Shown here: one piece after another, positions 23,605-36,460 of the stretch | Position numbering within the stretch: the first letter of the stretch is position 1 | Layout of the letters: every line of letters starts with the position of its first letter | Assembly: GCA_036380835.1 (NCBI GenBank) | Contig: DASVDZ010000007.1 | Span: forward strand, 1-64,000 | Length of the DNA stretch: 64,000 nt | Reading direction: 5' to 3' | From: DASQJL01 sp036380835 | GTDB taxonomy: Bacteria > Eisenbacteria > RBG-16-71-46 > SZUA-252 | Notes under the pieces: generated by a model | What the model was told of the DNA's origin: nothing | Seen by the model: only the letters and a program-made list of their open reading frames with translations | Databases searched by the model: none | Program-made: the position numbers and the translations under genes

Positions 23605-25051
23605 CGTTCCCCGCCGCCTCGAGGTCCTGCCAGGAGAGCATGAGCTGACGGGCCGCGCGTCCCTCGTCGAGACGCCGCACCGGCGTGCGCGTCGGGGCCG
23701 CCTTGAGACGCTCCGGGTCCTCGATCGACTCGCGGTCGATCTGCAGCATCGCCTCCGCGAACGCGTCGAGCGACGCCTTGGTCTCGGTCTCCGTCGGCTC
23801 GATCATGAGCGCTTCCTCGACGATCAGCGGGAAATAGGCCGTCGGCGCGTGCATTCCGAAATCGAGGAGCCGCTTCGCGACGTCGAGCGCCTTGATGCCG
23901 CGCGCCTTCTGCCGCGTCGCCGCGAGCACGAACTCGTGCATGCAGTAGCCTTCGTGCGACGGCGTGTACGCGTCCCGGAGGCGCGCCTTCAGATAGTTCG
24001 CGTTCAGGATCGCCTCGCGGCTCACCTCCGCGATGCCCGTGCCGCCCAGCGTCCGCATGTACGCGAGCGCGCGCACCAGGATGCCGAAGTTGCCGAAGTG
24101 GGAGTGGACCCGCCCGATCGAGCGCGGCCGGTCGAAGTCCCACCGGTGGCGCTCGCCGTCCCGCGTGAGCACGGGAACCGGCAGGTAGTCCTCGAGCCCG
24201 GCGCGGACGCAGAGCACGCCGCCGCCGTGCGGCGTCGAGAACGTCTTGTGTAGATTGATGTGCGCGAAGTCGAAGCCCATCTTGCCCGGGCTCGCGAGGC
24301 CGACCATCGCGTTCAGATTGGCGCCGTCCAGATAGAGGAGCCCGCCCGCGTCGTGGATCAGGCGCGCGATCTCCCCCACGTGGCGCTCGAAGATGCCGAG
24401 CGTGTTCGGGTTGGTCAGCATCATCGCCGCGGTCTTCCCGGATAGGGCCGCCTGAAGCGCCTTCAAGTCGACGCAGCCGTCCGGCCCCGACGGCACCGTG
24501 ACGACCCGGTAGCCCACCTGCTGCACGCTCGAGGGATTGGTGCCGTGCGCCGAGTCGGGGACGATCACCTCCTCGCGCGCGTCGCCGCGATCGGTATGGT
24601 ACGCGCGCGTCATGAGGATGGCGGTCAGCTCGCACTGCGCGCCCGCGGCGGGCTGTGTCGTGATCCCCGGCATCCCCATGATGGCCCGGAGCCAGTCGTG
24701 CAGCTCGGCCACGAGCGCCATCGCCCCCTGCGCCGTCTCCTCGGGCTGGAGCGGATGGATCCCCGCGAGCCCCGCGATCCGCGCGATCTCGTCGTTCAGC
24801 TTCGGGTTGTACTTCATGGTGCACGATCCGAGGGGATAGATCGCCTTGTCGATGTGGTGGTTCTGGACCGAGAGGTTCACGAAGTGGCGGACCGCGGCGG
24901 GTTCGGAGACCTCCGGAAGCGCCGGAGCGCCGTCGCGGAGACGGACGCCGGGAAGGAGCCGCGCCGCCCCCTGCTCCGGAACGTCGAGCGGGGCGAGCCG
25001 CGGGCCGCGGTGGCCCGGGACCGAGATCTCGCGAAGGGTCAGCTCGGGCAC
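23594..25051 (-). CDS. gcvPB: Glycine dehydrogenase (decarboxylating) subunit 2, PLP-binding
   Basis: A 485-residue C-terminal half of the split P-protein. With GcvPA it decarboxylates glycine and passes the aminomethyl group to lipoyl-GcvH. The start is GTG 25051, 13 bp inside the end of gcvPA. Signatures: PLGSCTMKYNPKLND, PAAGAQCELTAI, DSAHGTNPSS and the PLP Lys in FAHINLHKTFSTPHGGGV (about residue 268). Length is standard for the two-gene form of glycine dehydrogenase. Confidence 0.95.
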   Translation of the reverse strand: MPELTLREISVPGHRGPRLAPLDVPEQGAARLLPGVRLRDGAPALPEVSEPAAVRHFVNLSVQNHHIDKAIYPLGSCTMKYNPKLNDEIARIAGLAGIHPLQPEETAQGAMALVAELHDWLRAIMGMPGITTQPAAGAQCELTAILMTRAYHTDRGDAREEVIVPDSAHGTNPSSVQQVGYRVVTVPSGPDGCVDLKALQAALSGKTAAMMLTNPNTLGIFERHVGEIARLIHDAGGLLYLDGANLNAMVGLASPGKMGFDFAHINLHKTFSTPHGGGVLCVRAGLEDYLPVPVLTRDGERHRWDFDRPRSIGRVHSHFGNFGILVRALAYMRTLGGTGIAEVSREAILNANYLKARLRDAYTPSHEGYCMHEFVLAATRQKARGIKALDVAKRLLDFGMHAPTAYFPLIVEEALMIEPTETETKASLDAFAEAMLQIDRESIEDPERLKAAPTRTPVRRLDEGRAARQLMLSWQDLEAAGNGGA

Positions 25052-26427
25052 GTCGCCTCCTCGGCGGGCGATTGGCTCCGCGCGCGCACCCAGCGGGCCA
25101 GGGCGTCGGCGTACCGGTCCAGCTCCTCCTGGTTGCGCTTCTCGGTGACCGCGACGAGGAGATCGTTCGGCCGGCCCCGATCGAACCGCCCGAGCGGGAC
25201 TCCCGCGAGGAGGTGCCACTCGAGCGCGGCCCGGACGAACGAATCGGCGGGCCCGGGGAGCCGGACGACGAACTCGCGGAAGAAGGGGGCCTCGCCGTGC
25301 GGGAGCGAGACACCGGGGATCGACCGGATCCGCTCCGCCAGATAGTGCGTCCGCTCCAGGCACTGGATCGCCACGTCGCGCATCCCCGCGGCGCCGAGGA
25401 GCGCCAGATGGATCGTGTTGGCCAGGGCCATCAGCCCCTGGTTCGTGCAGATGTTCGACGTCGCCCGCTCGCGCCGGATGTGCTGCTCCCGCGTCTGGAG
25501 CGTGAGGACGAAGCCGCGACGGCCGTCGAGATCGACGGTCGCCCCGGCGAGCCGTCCGGGAAGGCGCCGCACGTCCCGCTTCCGGATGGCGAAGAAGCCA
25601 ACGAGGGGGCCGCCGTACGACATGGAGACCCCGAGCGACTGCCCCTCGCCCACGACGATGTCCGCGCCATCCGAGCCGGGAGGTGAGAGCACCGACAGCG
25701 CGACCGGATCGGCCAGGGCCACCGAATAGGCGCCCATCGCGTGCGCCGCGTCGGTGACCGCCCGGCCGTCCTCGACGATCCCCTCGAAATTGGGCTGCGC
25801 CCAGAGGACGGCCGCGACGTCGCCGCCTCCCCTCCGGGCGAAGGCGGCCGCGGCCGCGCGCCCCCCCTCGAGCGGGATCTCCTCGATCGTGAAGTTGCCC
25901 GCCGACGCGTACGTGGCGAGCACGGCGCGATGGTGCGGATGAAGCCCCGCGCTGACGAGCACGCGGCGCCGCGCCGTGGCGCCGGCCGCGAGGTGGGCCG
26001 CTTCGGCCGCCGCCGTGGCCCCGTCGTACATCGAGGCGTTCGCCACCTCCATGCCGGTCAGCTCGCGGATCATCGACTGGTACTCGAAGATGACCTGGAG
26101 GGTTCCCTGCGCCACCTCGGGCTGGTAGGGCGTGTAGGCCGTCGCGTACTCGCTCCGTCCCGTGATCGCGCGGAGCGCGGCGGGGACGAAGTGGTCGTAG
26201 ATGCCCGCCCCGAGGAAGCACGCGTACCGGGCCGCGTCGGCGTTCTCGCCCGCCCAAGCCTCGAACCGGCGCGCCACCTCGTACTCCGCGAGCGGGCCGG
26301 GAAGCGGGAGCGGCCCCTCGAGCCGGAATTCCTCGGGGATCGCGCTCCAGAGGTCCTCGATCCGCGCCGCGCCGATCCGCTCCAGCATGGCCCGGCGTTC
26401 CTCGTCACTTCGACCGACGAAGCTCAC
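25039..26427 (-). CDS. gcvPA: Glycine dehydrogenase (decarboxylating) subunit 1
   Basis: A 462-residue N-terminal half of the split P-protein, forming an alpha2beta2 complex with GcvPB. The start is GTG 26427, overlapping the gcvH stop (GTGA). Family motifs: CFLGAGIYDHFVPAALRAI, AYTPYQPEVAQGTLQVIFEY, NASMYDGATAAAEA, and near the C-terminus ATSNICTNQGLMALANTI. PLP is carried by the partner subunit, as expected from the absence of a PLP Lys here. Confidence 0.95.
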   Translation of the reverse strand: MSFVGRSDEERRAMLERIGAARIEDLWSAIPEEFRLEGPLPLPGPLAEYEVARRFEAWAGENADAARYACFLGAGIYDHFVPAALRAITGRSEYATAYTPYQPEVAQGTLQVIFEYQSMIRELTGMEVANASMYDGATAAAEAAHLAAGATARRRVLVSAGLHPHHRAVLATYASAGNFTIEEIPLEGGRAAAAAFARRGGGDVAAVLWAQPNFEGIVEDGRAVTDAAHAMGAYSVALADPVALSVLSPPGSDGADIVVGEGQSLGVSMSYGGPLVGFFAIRKRDVRRLPGRLAGATVDLDGRRGFVLTLQTREQHIRRERATSNICTNQGLMALANTIHLALLGAAGMRDVAIQCLERTHYLAERIRSIPGVSLPHGEAPFFREFVVRLPGPADSFVRAALEWHLLAGVPLGRFDRGRPNDLLVAVTEKRNQEELDRYADALARWVRARSQSPAEEATCPS

Positions 26428-26806
26428 GCGTGCGCCCCCAGGAGCTTCTCGTACTCGCCGGCGCCCAGGAGCTGCTCCGCCTGCTTCGGGTCGTCGAGGC
26501 GCAGGCGGACCATCCAGCCCTTCTCGTAGGGGGACTGGTTCACGAGCGCCGGGTTCTCCTTGAGCGCGTCGTTCACCGCGATGACCTCTCCGGAGACGGG
26601 CGCGAAGAGATCGCTCACCGTCTTCACGGCGTCGATCGTGCCGAAGGCCTTCATCGCGCCGACCTTCGTTCCGGGCTCGGGAAGCTCGACGAAGATCACG
26701 TCGCCCAGCTCTCCCTGCGCGAAATCGGTGATCCCGACCTCGGCCTCGCCCCCCTGGACGCGGAGCCACTCGTGTTCCTTCGTGTATCGGAGATCCTTCG
26801 GGACGT

Positions 26807-26810
<4 letters not shown>
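26424..26810 (-). CDS. gcvH: Glycine cleavage system H protein
   Basis: A 128-residue lipoyl carrier that shuttles aminomethyl groups between P and T proteins. It starts at ATG 26810. The lipoyl-lysine motif is TIDAVKTVSDLFAPVSGEV, close to the usual ESVKAxSDxxxPVSGEV, so Lys in AVKTV is the expected attachment site. It overlaps gcvT by 4 bp upstream and gcvPA by 4 bp downstream. LplA at 15549-16331 may load it. Confidence 0.95.
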
Positions 26811-27940
<1,130 letters not shown>

Positions 27941-27981
27941 CCTCGTTTGAATGCGTTAGTTGCGCCGAATCGAGCGTCGAT

Positions 27982-28009
27982 ACCTTAGCACATCGAGGCG
28001 CGAATTCAA
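27982..28009 (-). promoter_or_regulatory. Promoter of the gcv operon
   Basis: TTGAAT (28004-28009), a 16 bp spacer, TAAGGT (27982-27987) on the minus strand. The -35 overlaps the uvrA stop codon. Predicted +1 is about 27975, giving a 35 nt leader. Confidence 0.4.
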
Positions 28010-30870
28010 ATGACCGCTTCGGCCGCCTTGCGATGGTCCTTCCGGAGGACCCGCGCCTCGGCGAAATGGGCGGCGAGGGCCTTCCCCGTGTGCGACGTCG
28101 TCGCGGCGGCCACCTGCTCGGGCGTGCCCTCGGCGACGATTCGCCCCCCCGCGTCCCCTCCTTCGGGGCCCAGATCGAGGATCCAGTCGGCCCGCGCCAT
28201 GACGTCGGTGTTGTGCTCGATGACGATGACCGTGTTCCCCCGGTCGGTGAGCCGGTCGAGGACCTCGAGGAGGAGCCGAACGTCCTCGAAGTGGAGGCCG
28301 GTCGTCGGCTCGTCCAGGATGTAGAGCGTCCGTCCGGTCTCCACGCGCGAGAGCTCGGTCGCGAGCTTGACCCGCTGCGCCTCCCCGCCCGAGAGGGTCG
28401 TCGCCGGCTGGCCGAGATGGATGTACCCGAGGCCGACGCCGGAGAGCGTCTCGAGCTTCCGGCGGATCGGGGGGATCGCGCCCAGGACCTCGAGCGCGTC
28501 GTCGACGGTCATCTCGAGGACGTCGGCGATCGTCTTCCCCTTGAACGTGACCTCCAGGGTCTCCCGGTTGTAGCGCTTGCCGCGGCAGACCTCGCACGTG
28601 ACGTAGACGTCGGGCAGGAAGTGCATCTCGATCCTCATGAGCCCGTCCCCGCCGCACGCCTCGCACCGGCCGCCCTTCACGTTGAACGAGAACCGCCCGG
28701 GGCCGTACCCGCGCGTCCTCGCCTCCGGCGTCTGCGCGAAGAGGTCGCGGATGAACGTGAAGACGCCCGTGTACGTCGCCGGGTTGCTGCGGGGCGTTCT
28801 CCCGATCGGCGACTGGTCGATGTCGACGACCTTGTCGACGCTGCCGAGCCCCACGATCCGCTCGTGCGCGCCGGGCGCCTCCTTCGCCTGGTAGAAGCGC
28901 TTCGCGAGGGCGCGGTAGAGGATGTCGTTCACGAGCGTGCTCTTCCCGGAGCCGGAGACGCCGGTGACGCAGACGAACCGTCCCAGAGGAAAGCGGGCGC
29001 GGATCGCCTTGAGGTTGTTCTGCCTCGCCCCGACGACCTCGAGCCAGTCGCCGCTCCCCGACCGGCGGCGCTCGGGAATCGCCACCGACCGCTCGCCCGA
29101 CAGGTACTGCCCCGTGAGCGAGGTCGGCGTGGCGCGGAGGTCGTTCACGGTGCCGTGCGCCACGAGGTAGCCGCCCCGCCGGCCGGCGCCCGGGCCGAGG
29201 TCGACGATGTGGTCGGCCGCCTCCATCGTCTCGCGGTCGTGCTCGACGACCAGCACCGAGTTCCCGAGGTCGCGGAGCGCCACGAGGGTGTCGAGGAGCT
29301 TCCGGTTGTCGCGCGGGTGGAGCCCGATGCTCGGCTCGTCCAGGATGTAGAGCACCCCCGTCAGCCGCGAGCCGATCTGGGTCGCGAGCCGGATCCGCTG
29401 CGCCTCGCCGCCGGAGAGCGTGCCCGTCGCGCGGTCGAGCGTCAGGTACCCGACCCCGACGTCGTCCAGGAATTCGAGCCGCTGCCGGAGCTCCTTCAGC
29501 ACGGGGGCCGCGATTCCGGCGTCGCGCGGCGAGAGCGTCATCGCGCCGAGCGTCTCCTTGGCGCGGCTCACCGCCTGCCCCGTCCACTCCGCGATCGAGA
29601 GCCCCGCGACGCGCACCGCGAGCGCCTCCGGGCGGAGCCGCGCCCCGCCGCAGTCGGCGCACGGCCTCTTCACCATCATCGCCTCGATCTGCTCGCGAAC
29701 CTGGTCGGACGACGTGTCCCGGTGCCGCCGGATCATCTCCGGGATGACGCCCCGGAAGCGCCCCTTGTGCGACCAGACGTTCCCGCTCTTCATCTTGAAC
29801 TTGTAGTCGATCTTCTCGTCGCCCAGCCCGTAGAGGATCGTCTTCTGGATCGCCGCGGGCAGCTTTCCGAAGGGCGTGTCGAGCGAGATCTTCGTCCGCT
29901 TCGCGAACGCCTGGAGGATTCCCTTCGTCCAGGTCCCCTCGGCGTCCCCCCACGTCGCGACGGCCCCCTCCCGCAGGGACTTCTTCCGGTCGGGCACCAC
30001 CAGGTCGGGATCGATCTCCATCGTCGTCCCGAGGCCGCCGCACGCCTTGCACGCGCCGTAGGGGCTGTTGAACGAGAACGAGCGCGGCTGGAGCGGCTCG
30101 TAGGAGATGCCGCAGCTGCTGCACGCGGCGCTCGCCGAGAGCGTCTCCTCGTCGCTCCCGTCGACCAGCACGACCGCGAGCCCCTCGGCGAGGCGCGTCG
30201 CGGTCTCGAGCGACTCCTGGATGCGGCTCCGGCGCTCGGGATCGGCGGCAAGCCGGTCGATCACGATCTCGATCGTGTGCTTCCGCTTCTTGTCGAGCGC
30301 CGGCTCCGACTCCATCTCGATCCATTTCCCGTCGACGCGCGCCCGGATGAAGCCGAGGCGCTGCCACTGCGCGAATTCCTTCCGGTACTCCCCCTTCCGT
30401 CCGCGTACGACCGGCGCCAGGATCTGGAGCTTCGCGCCCTTCCGCGCCGTGAGCAGGTGGTCCACCATCTCCTGAACCGTCTGGCGTCGGATCGGCCGCC
30501 CGCACTTCACGCAGTGCTGCACGCCGACGCGGGAGTAGAGGAGGCGGAGGTAGTCGTAGAGCTCCGTCACGGTGGCGACCGTGGAGCGCGGGTTGCTCCC
30601 CGCCGTCCGCTGCTCGATCGAAATCGCGGGCGAGAGACCCTCGATCTGATCGACGTCGGGCTTCTCCATCTGGCCGAGGAACTGGCGGGCGTAGGCGGAG
30701 AGCGACTCGACGTAGCGCCGCTGCCCCTCGGCGTACAGCGTGTCGAAGGCGAGCGACGACTTTCCCGAGCCGGAGACGCCGGTCAGGACGACGAGACGGT
30801 TCCGCGGGATGTCGAGGTCGAGGTTCTTGAGGTTGTGCTCGCGCGCTCCGCGCACGCGGATCTGATCCAA
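28006..30870 (-). CDS. uvrA: Excinuclease ABC subunit A
   Basis: A 954-residue DNA-damage recognition ATPase of nucleotide excision repair. The start is TTG 30870 with GGAG 7 nt upstream. Two ABC modules: Walker A GVSGSGKSSLAFDTLYAEG near residue 32 and GVSGSGKSTLVNDILY near residue 645; signatures LSGGEAQRIRLA and LSGGEAQRVKLA; Walker B VLYILDEPSIGLHPRDN and TLYILDEPTTGLHFEDV. Two Cys4 zinc modules are complete (CSSCG...CKACG and CEACG...CEVCRG). No other uvr genes are nearby. Confidence 0.97.
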   Translation of the reverse strand: MDQIRVRGAREHNLKNLDLDIPRNRLVVLTGVSGSGKSSLAFDTLYAEGQRRYVESLSAYARQFLGQMEKPDVDQIEGLSPAISIEQRTAGSNPRSTVATVTELYDYLRLLYSRVGVQHCVKCGRPIRRQTVQEMVDHLLTARKGAKLQILAPVVRGRKGEYRKEFAQWQRLGFIRARVDGKWIEMESEPALDKKRKHTIEIVIDRLAADPERRSRIQESLETATRLAEGLAVVLVDGSDEETLSASAACSSCGISYEPLQPRSFSFNSPYGACKACGGLGTTMEIDPDLVVPDRKKSLREGAVATWGDAEGTWTKGILQAFAKRTKISLDTPFGKLPAAIQKTILYGLGDEKIDYKFKMKSGNVWSHKGRFRGVIPEMIRRHRDTSSDQVREQIEAMMVKRPCADCGGARLRPEALAVRVAGLSIAEWTGQAVSRAKETLGAMTLSPRDAGIAAPVLKELRQRLEFLDDVGVGYLTLDRATGTLSGGEAQRIRLATQIGSRLTGVLYILDEPSIGLHPRDNRKLLDTLVALRDLGNSVLVVEHDRETMEAADHIVDLGPGAGRRGGYLVAHGTVNDLRATPTSLTGQYLSGERSVAIPERRRSGSGDWLEVVGARQNNLKAIRARFPLGRFVCVTGVSGSGKSTLVNDILYRALAKRFYQAKEAPGAHERIVGLGSVDKVVDIDQSPIGRTPRSNPATYTGVFTFIRDLFAQTPEARTRGYGPGRFSFNVKGGRCEACGGDGLMRIEMHFLPDVYVTCEVCRGKRYNRETLEVTFKGKTIADVLEMTVDDALEVLGAIPPIRRKLETLSGVGLGYIHLGQPATTLSGGEAQRVKLATELSRVETGRTLYILDEPTTGLHFEDVRLLLEVLDRLTDRGNTVIVIEHNTDVMARADWILDLGPEGGDAGGRIVAEGTPEQVAAATTSHTGKALAAHFAEARVLRKDHRKAAEAVI

Positions 30871-30902
30871 ATCGCCGCTCCGTGGGCCGGGGGAAGGCGA
30901 CG

Positions 30903-30932
30903 ATTGTACGCCATCGCCACCCCCGCTGACTA
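30903..30932 (-). promoter_or_regulatory. Possible uvrA promoter
   Basis: A good -10 TACAAT (30903-30908) with a poor -35 TAGTCA (30927-30932) at 18 bp on the minus strand. Predicted +1 is about 30896, 26 nt before the TTG start. I see no LexA-type box. Confidence 0.3.
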
Positions 30933-31670
30933 CCGCCGGATCCGGCTCATGAAGGCCCGGCAGCGCTCCGTCTCGGGGGCGTCGATCAGCCGCGCCGCGG
31001 GCCCCGCCTCGATCAGGACGCCGCCGTCCAGGAAGAGGGCCCGCTGCGCCACCTCCCGCGCGAAGGCGAGCTCGTGCGTCACGACCAGCATCGTCATCCC
31101 GCCGCGCGCGAGATCGCGCATCACCTCGAGCACCTCGAGGATCATCTCCGGATCGAGCGCGGAGGTCGGCTCGTCGAAGAGCATCACCTTGGGATCCATC
31201 GCGAGCGCGCGGGCGATCGCGACGCGCTGTTTCTCGCCGCCCGAGAGGGCCGCGGGGAGCCGCCCCTCCTTTCCCGCGAGGCCGACCCGCGCGAGGAGCG
31301 ACGCGGCACGGCCGCGCCCCTCCTCGGCGGTGCGGCGCCGCACCACGACCTGGGGCAGCGCGACGTTCTCGAGCGCGGTCTTGTGCGGGAAGAGGTGGAA
31401 ACCCTGGAAGACCATCCCCACCTCGGCGCGCACCTTGTTCCAGTCGGTCGTGTCGTGGCTCACGTGGATCCCGTCCACCACGATCTCGCCTTCGGCGATG
31501 GGGTCGAGCCCGTTGATGCAGCGGAGGAGCGTGCTCTTCCCCGAGCCGCTCGGACCGAGCACGACCAGCGTCTCGCCGGGCGCCACCTCGGCCGAAACGC
31601 CGCGCAACGCGACCGTCCCGCTCGGGAACCGGCGCGTCACGCCGCGCAGGGAGACGATCGCCTCGCTCAC
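30930..31670 (-). CDS. Polar amino-acid ABC transporter ATPase
   Basis: A 246-residue ATPase of the GlnQ/HisP class. The start is GTG 31670, overlapping the permease stop (GTGA). Walker A GPSGSGKSTLLRCINGLDP, Q-loop VGMVFQGFHLFPHKTALENV, signature LSGGEKQRVAIARALAMDP and Walker B VMLFDEPTSALDPEM are intact; the RCINGLDP and FHLFPHKT phrases are diagnostic of the polar amino-acid group. Together with the permease and lipoprotein upstream it makes a complete importer. Confidence 0.92.
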   Translation of the reverse strand: MSEAIVSLRGVTRRFPSGTVALRGVSAEVAPGETLVVLGPSGSGKSTLLRCINGLDPIAEGEIVVDGIHVSHDTTDWNKVRAEVGMVFQGFHLFPHKTALENVALPQVVVRRRTAEEGRGRAASLLARVGLAGKEGRLPAALSGGEKQRVAIARALAMDPKVMLFDEPTSALDPEMILEVLEVMRDLARGGMTMLVVTHELAFAREVAQRALFLDGGVLIEAGPAARLIDAPETERCRAFMSRIRR

Positions 31671-32320
31671 GGCGGGGGCAGGCGCGCCTCCTGCCAGCGC
31701 GCGAGCATCGACAGGAGGAGGCAGATCACGAAGTAGATGGCGCCGATCGTGAGGAAGACCTCGAACGGGGAGAAGATGCGCGAGTTGATCTGGCGGCCGA
31801 CGAGCATCAGCTCCTCGTAGGAGACGAGCGACGCGAGCGAGGAGTCCTTGACGAGCGCCGTGAACTGGCCGGTCAGGGGCGGCAGCGACCGGCGGGTCGC
31901 CTGGGGCAGGATGACGTGCCGCATGCTCTGTCCCCACGTCATGCCGAGCGACCGCGCGGCCTCCATCTGCCCACGGTCGATCGACTCGATGCCCGCCCGC
32001 ACGATCTCCGCGATGTACGCTCCCTCGAACACCGAGAGGCCGACGACCGCGGCGGCGAAGGAGGAGATCGGGAGGAAGGCCCCGACGCCGAAGTAGAGGA
32101 GGTAGAGGACGAGCATCAGGGGGACGTTGCGCAGCGACTCCACGTAGAGCCCGCCCAGGATCCGGAGCGGCCGCCACGGCTGCACGCGGCAGAGGCCCGC
32201 GACGGCGCCGAGCAGGGTCCCGCCGACGATCGACACGGCGGAGATCGCGAGGGTGCGGGCGGTCGCCGCCCAGAGAAGCGGCAGATAGGTGGGCAGCGCC
32301 TCCCAGTGCCAGGCGTACAC
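31667..32320 (-). CDS. Polar amino-acid ABC transporter permease (HisM/GlnP type)
   Basis: A 217-residue inner-membrane permease starting at GTG 32320. About five helices. The coupling loop EAARSLGMTWGQSMRHVILPQATRR-type motif (EAARSLGMTWGQ, then VILPQA) is characteristic of the amino-acid permease family. FAAAVVGLSVFEGAYIAEIVRAGI is typical of the preceding helix. It sits 6 bp after the binding-protein gene and probably homodimerises, since only one permease gene is present. Confidence 0.92.
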   Translation of the reverse strand: MYAWHWEALPTYLPLLWAATARTLAISAVSIVGGTLLGAVAGLCRVQPWRPLRILGGLYVESLRNVPLMLVLYLLYFGVGAFLPISSFAAAVVGLSVFEGAYIAEIVRAGIESIDRGQMEAARSLGMTWGQSMRHVILPQATRRSLPPLTGQFTALVKDSSLASLVSYEELMLVGRQINSRIFSPFEVFLTIGAIYFVICLLLSMLARWQEARLPPP

Positions 32321-32326
32321 GTCGCG

Positions 32327-33175
32327 CTACGGTTTCGCGGCGGACGGCGCGGCGGTGTCCGCCCCGGCCGGGAGCCAGGGCATGGTCACGAACCAGGTCG
32401 TGTAGAGGCTGTCCCAGGCGCCGCTCCGCCTCACGTCCTCGATCGCCAGGTCGAGCCAGTCGCGGAACTCGACGTCGTCGCGGCGGACCGCCATCGCGAG
32501 GTCCTCGTGCGTGAACGGCGCGAGCCGCGCCCAGGTGCTCCCCCTCGATTGCCGGGAGCGGATCGCGATGTAGGGCTGGTCGTAGACCATCACGTCCGCC
32601 CGCCCGGCCTCCACTTCGAGCGCGGCGTCCGCCTCGGTCTCCATGGTGCGGATGGACGCCCGGCGGAAGAACTTGCGCGCGGCGATCTCTCCCGTGGTTC
32701 CGAGCTTGGTGGCGACCACGATCCCCGGCCGATCGAGCGTCGCGACGTCCGCGACGGTTCCCTCGGGGTGCTTCGCGCGGTTCACGAGGAGCGCCTGGCC
32801 GGTGGTGAAGTACGGCGTCGTGAACGCGCAGCGGAGCGCCCGCTGCGGCGTCCGGGTCATGCCGCTCACGATCACGTCGAACTTGCCCGCGTTCAGGTTC
32901 GCGATGATCGGGTCCCAATCGCTCTTCACGATCTCGACTCGGACGTCGTCGCCAACGAGACGCGCCACGCGCCGGGCGAGGTCGATGTCGAAGCCGATCA
33001 TCCCCCCGGAGGAGTCGACCATCTCGAACGGCGCATAGCCCGGGTTCAGGCCGATCCGGAGCACGCGCGTGTCGATCACCCGGTCGAGGGTCGAGGCGCG
33101 CCGGGCGGGCGGGGTACCGCCGCATCCGGCGGCGGCGAGGAGCAGCGCGATCGCGGGAAACGCCAGGGGGCGCAT
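32327..33175 (-). CDS. Amino-acid ABC transporter substrate-binding lipoprotein
   Basis: A 282-residue periplasmic binding protein. The ATG at 33175 starts a lipoprotein signal with lipobox LLLAAAGC (Cys at residue 18). SBP_bac_3 motifs: LRIGLNPGYAPFEMVDSSGG, GFDIDLARRVARLVG, FDVIVSGMTRTPQRAL and the hinge region VATKLGTTGE. Ligand type cannot be read from the sequence beyond polar amino acid or opine. The ATG lies only 4 nt after a predicted +1. Confidence 0.9.
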   Translation of the reverse strand: MRPLAFPAIALLLAAAGCGGTPPARRASTLDRVIDTRVLRIGLNPGYAPFEMVDSSGGMIGFDIDLARRVARLVGDDVRVEIVKSDWDPIIANLNAGKFDVIVSGMTRTPQRALRCAFTTPYFTTGQALLVNRAKHPEGTVADVATLDRPGIVVATKLGTTGEIAARKFFRRASIRTMETEADAALEVEAGRADVMVYDQPYIAIRSRQSRGSTWARLAPFTHEDLAMAVRRDDVEFRDWLDLAIEDVRRSGAWDSLYTTWFVTMPWLPAGADTAAPSAAKP

Positions 33176-33185
33176 GAGACCGGGG

Positions 33186-33214
33186 AGCGTAGGCGCGCCC
33201 CGCGCGGGTGTCAA
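33186..33214 (-). promoter_or_regulatory. Promoter of the amino-acid transporter operon, near-leaderless
   Basis: TTGACA (33209-33214), a 17 bp spacer, TACGCT (33186-33191) on the minus strand. Predicted +1 is about 33179, giving a 4 nt leader (TCTC) before the ATG at 33175. Confidence 0.65.
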
Positions 33215-33236
33215 GGCGCGCCGGGAGCGGGCCGGG

Positions 33237-34463
<1,227 letters not shown>

Positions 34464-34466
34464 GGG

Positions 34467-35716
34467 CTACTCCTGCCTCAGGGCCACGATCGGGTCGAGG
34501 GCCGCGGCCCGCGTCGCCGGGTAGACGCCGAAGAACAGCCCGACCGAGGAGGCGACCCCGAGGCTGATCAGCACCGACCAGGGCTGGATGGCGGCCGGGA
34601 GCGGCGTCATGGCCCGGACGGCGAGGGCGAACGCGACGCCGAGCGCCACCCCGAGCACGCCCCCGAACGTGGAGAGGACGATCGCCTCGCTCAGGAACTG
34701 GCTCACGAGGTCCGAGCGGCGGGCGCCGAGCGACTTCCGGATGCCGATCTCCCGGGTCCGTTCCGTCACGGCCACGAGCATGATGTTCATGATCACGATC
34801 CCGCCGACGACGAGCGAGATCGCCACGAGCGCGATCGTCCCGGCGAAGATGCCTCCGGTCAGCGACTGGTAGATCGACTGGTACGTCTCCGCGGTCGAGA
34901 TGGCGAAGTCGTCCGGCCGGCCGAGCGGGACGTGGCGCTGGGCCCGGAGGACGACCCGCGCCTCGTCCTCGAGGCGCTCGAGGGAGGTCCCCTCGGGCCC
35001 CTTGACCAGGATCGAGAGCGATCGCCGCGAGCCGAACATCTTCTGGAACTGGCCGAGCGGCGTGACGACGATGTTGTCCTGGCTCTGGCCCAGGACGTTT
35101 CCCCGGGCCTTGAGGACGCCGACCACGAGAAGGGCGTTCCCCGCCGATTTCACGGTCTGCCCGATCGGATCGACGCGCGGGAAGAAGGTGCTCGCCAGCT
35201 CGGATCCGATGACGCAGACGGCGCGCCGACGGTCGATGTCCGACACGTCGAGGTGGCGCCCCTGGTCGAGCTCGAACTTGCCGACGTCCTCGTACCCCTC
35301 GGTCGTGCCGAGCACGCGGACGTTGGCGAGATCGGTCTTCCCCGACCGGACGTGCTTCAGCGCCTCCGCCTGCGCCACCACGCGCGTGGCCAGGCGCATC
35401 CGCTCCTCGAGGGCGCCCGCGTCCTCGAGCGTGATGTCGCGGCGCTTCTCCGCCTCCTGGTACGCCTCGTCGCTCGTGATCAGGCCGAACTTGTCGATCG
35501 TGATGACCTGGAGCCCCTGCTCGAGGATCTTGTCGCTCACGTAGGTGTTCACGCCGTCGATCACGGCCACGACCATGATCACCGACATGACCGCGACGAC
35601 GTTCCCGAGGACGGTGAGGACGGAGCGGAGCTTGTTGGCGCGGAGGGCGTCCAGGGCGATCTTGAGGTTCTCGCCCTGCGCGATCCAGAACTCGCGGCGC
35701 GAGGCGCCCCGCGGGC

Positions 35717-35720
<4 letters not shown>
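34467..35720 (-). CDS. MacB-type ABC transporter permease (FtsX fold), copy 1
   Basis: A 417-residue permease. The ATG at 35720 overlaps the ATPase stop (ATGA), so the longer upstream frame is not used. N-terminal ALRANKLRSVLTVLGNVVAV helix, MacB_PCD periplasmic domain, C-terminal helices with GGIVIMNIMLVAVTERTREI and the ending DPIVALRQE. Clearly homologous to copy 2 but with a divergent periplasmic domain, which suggests different contacts with the MacA-like adaptor or substrate. Confidence 0.9.

Positions 35721-36456
<736 letters not shown>

Positions 36457-36460
<4 letters not shown>

Noticed and set aside
27941..27981. Glycine riboswitch before gcvT
   Set aside because: Only about 35 nt separate the predicted +1 from the ATG, too short for a glycine aptamer, and no aptamer core is visible.
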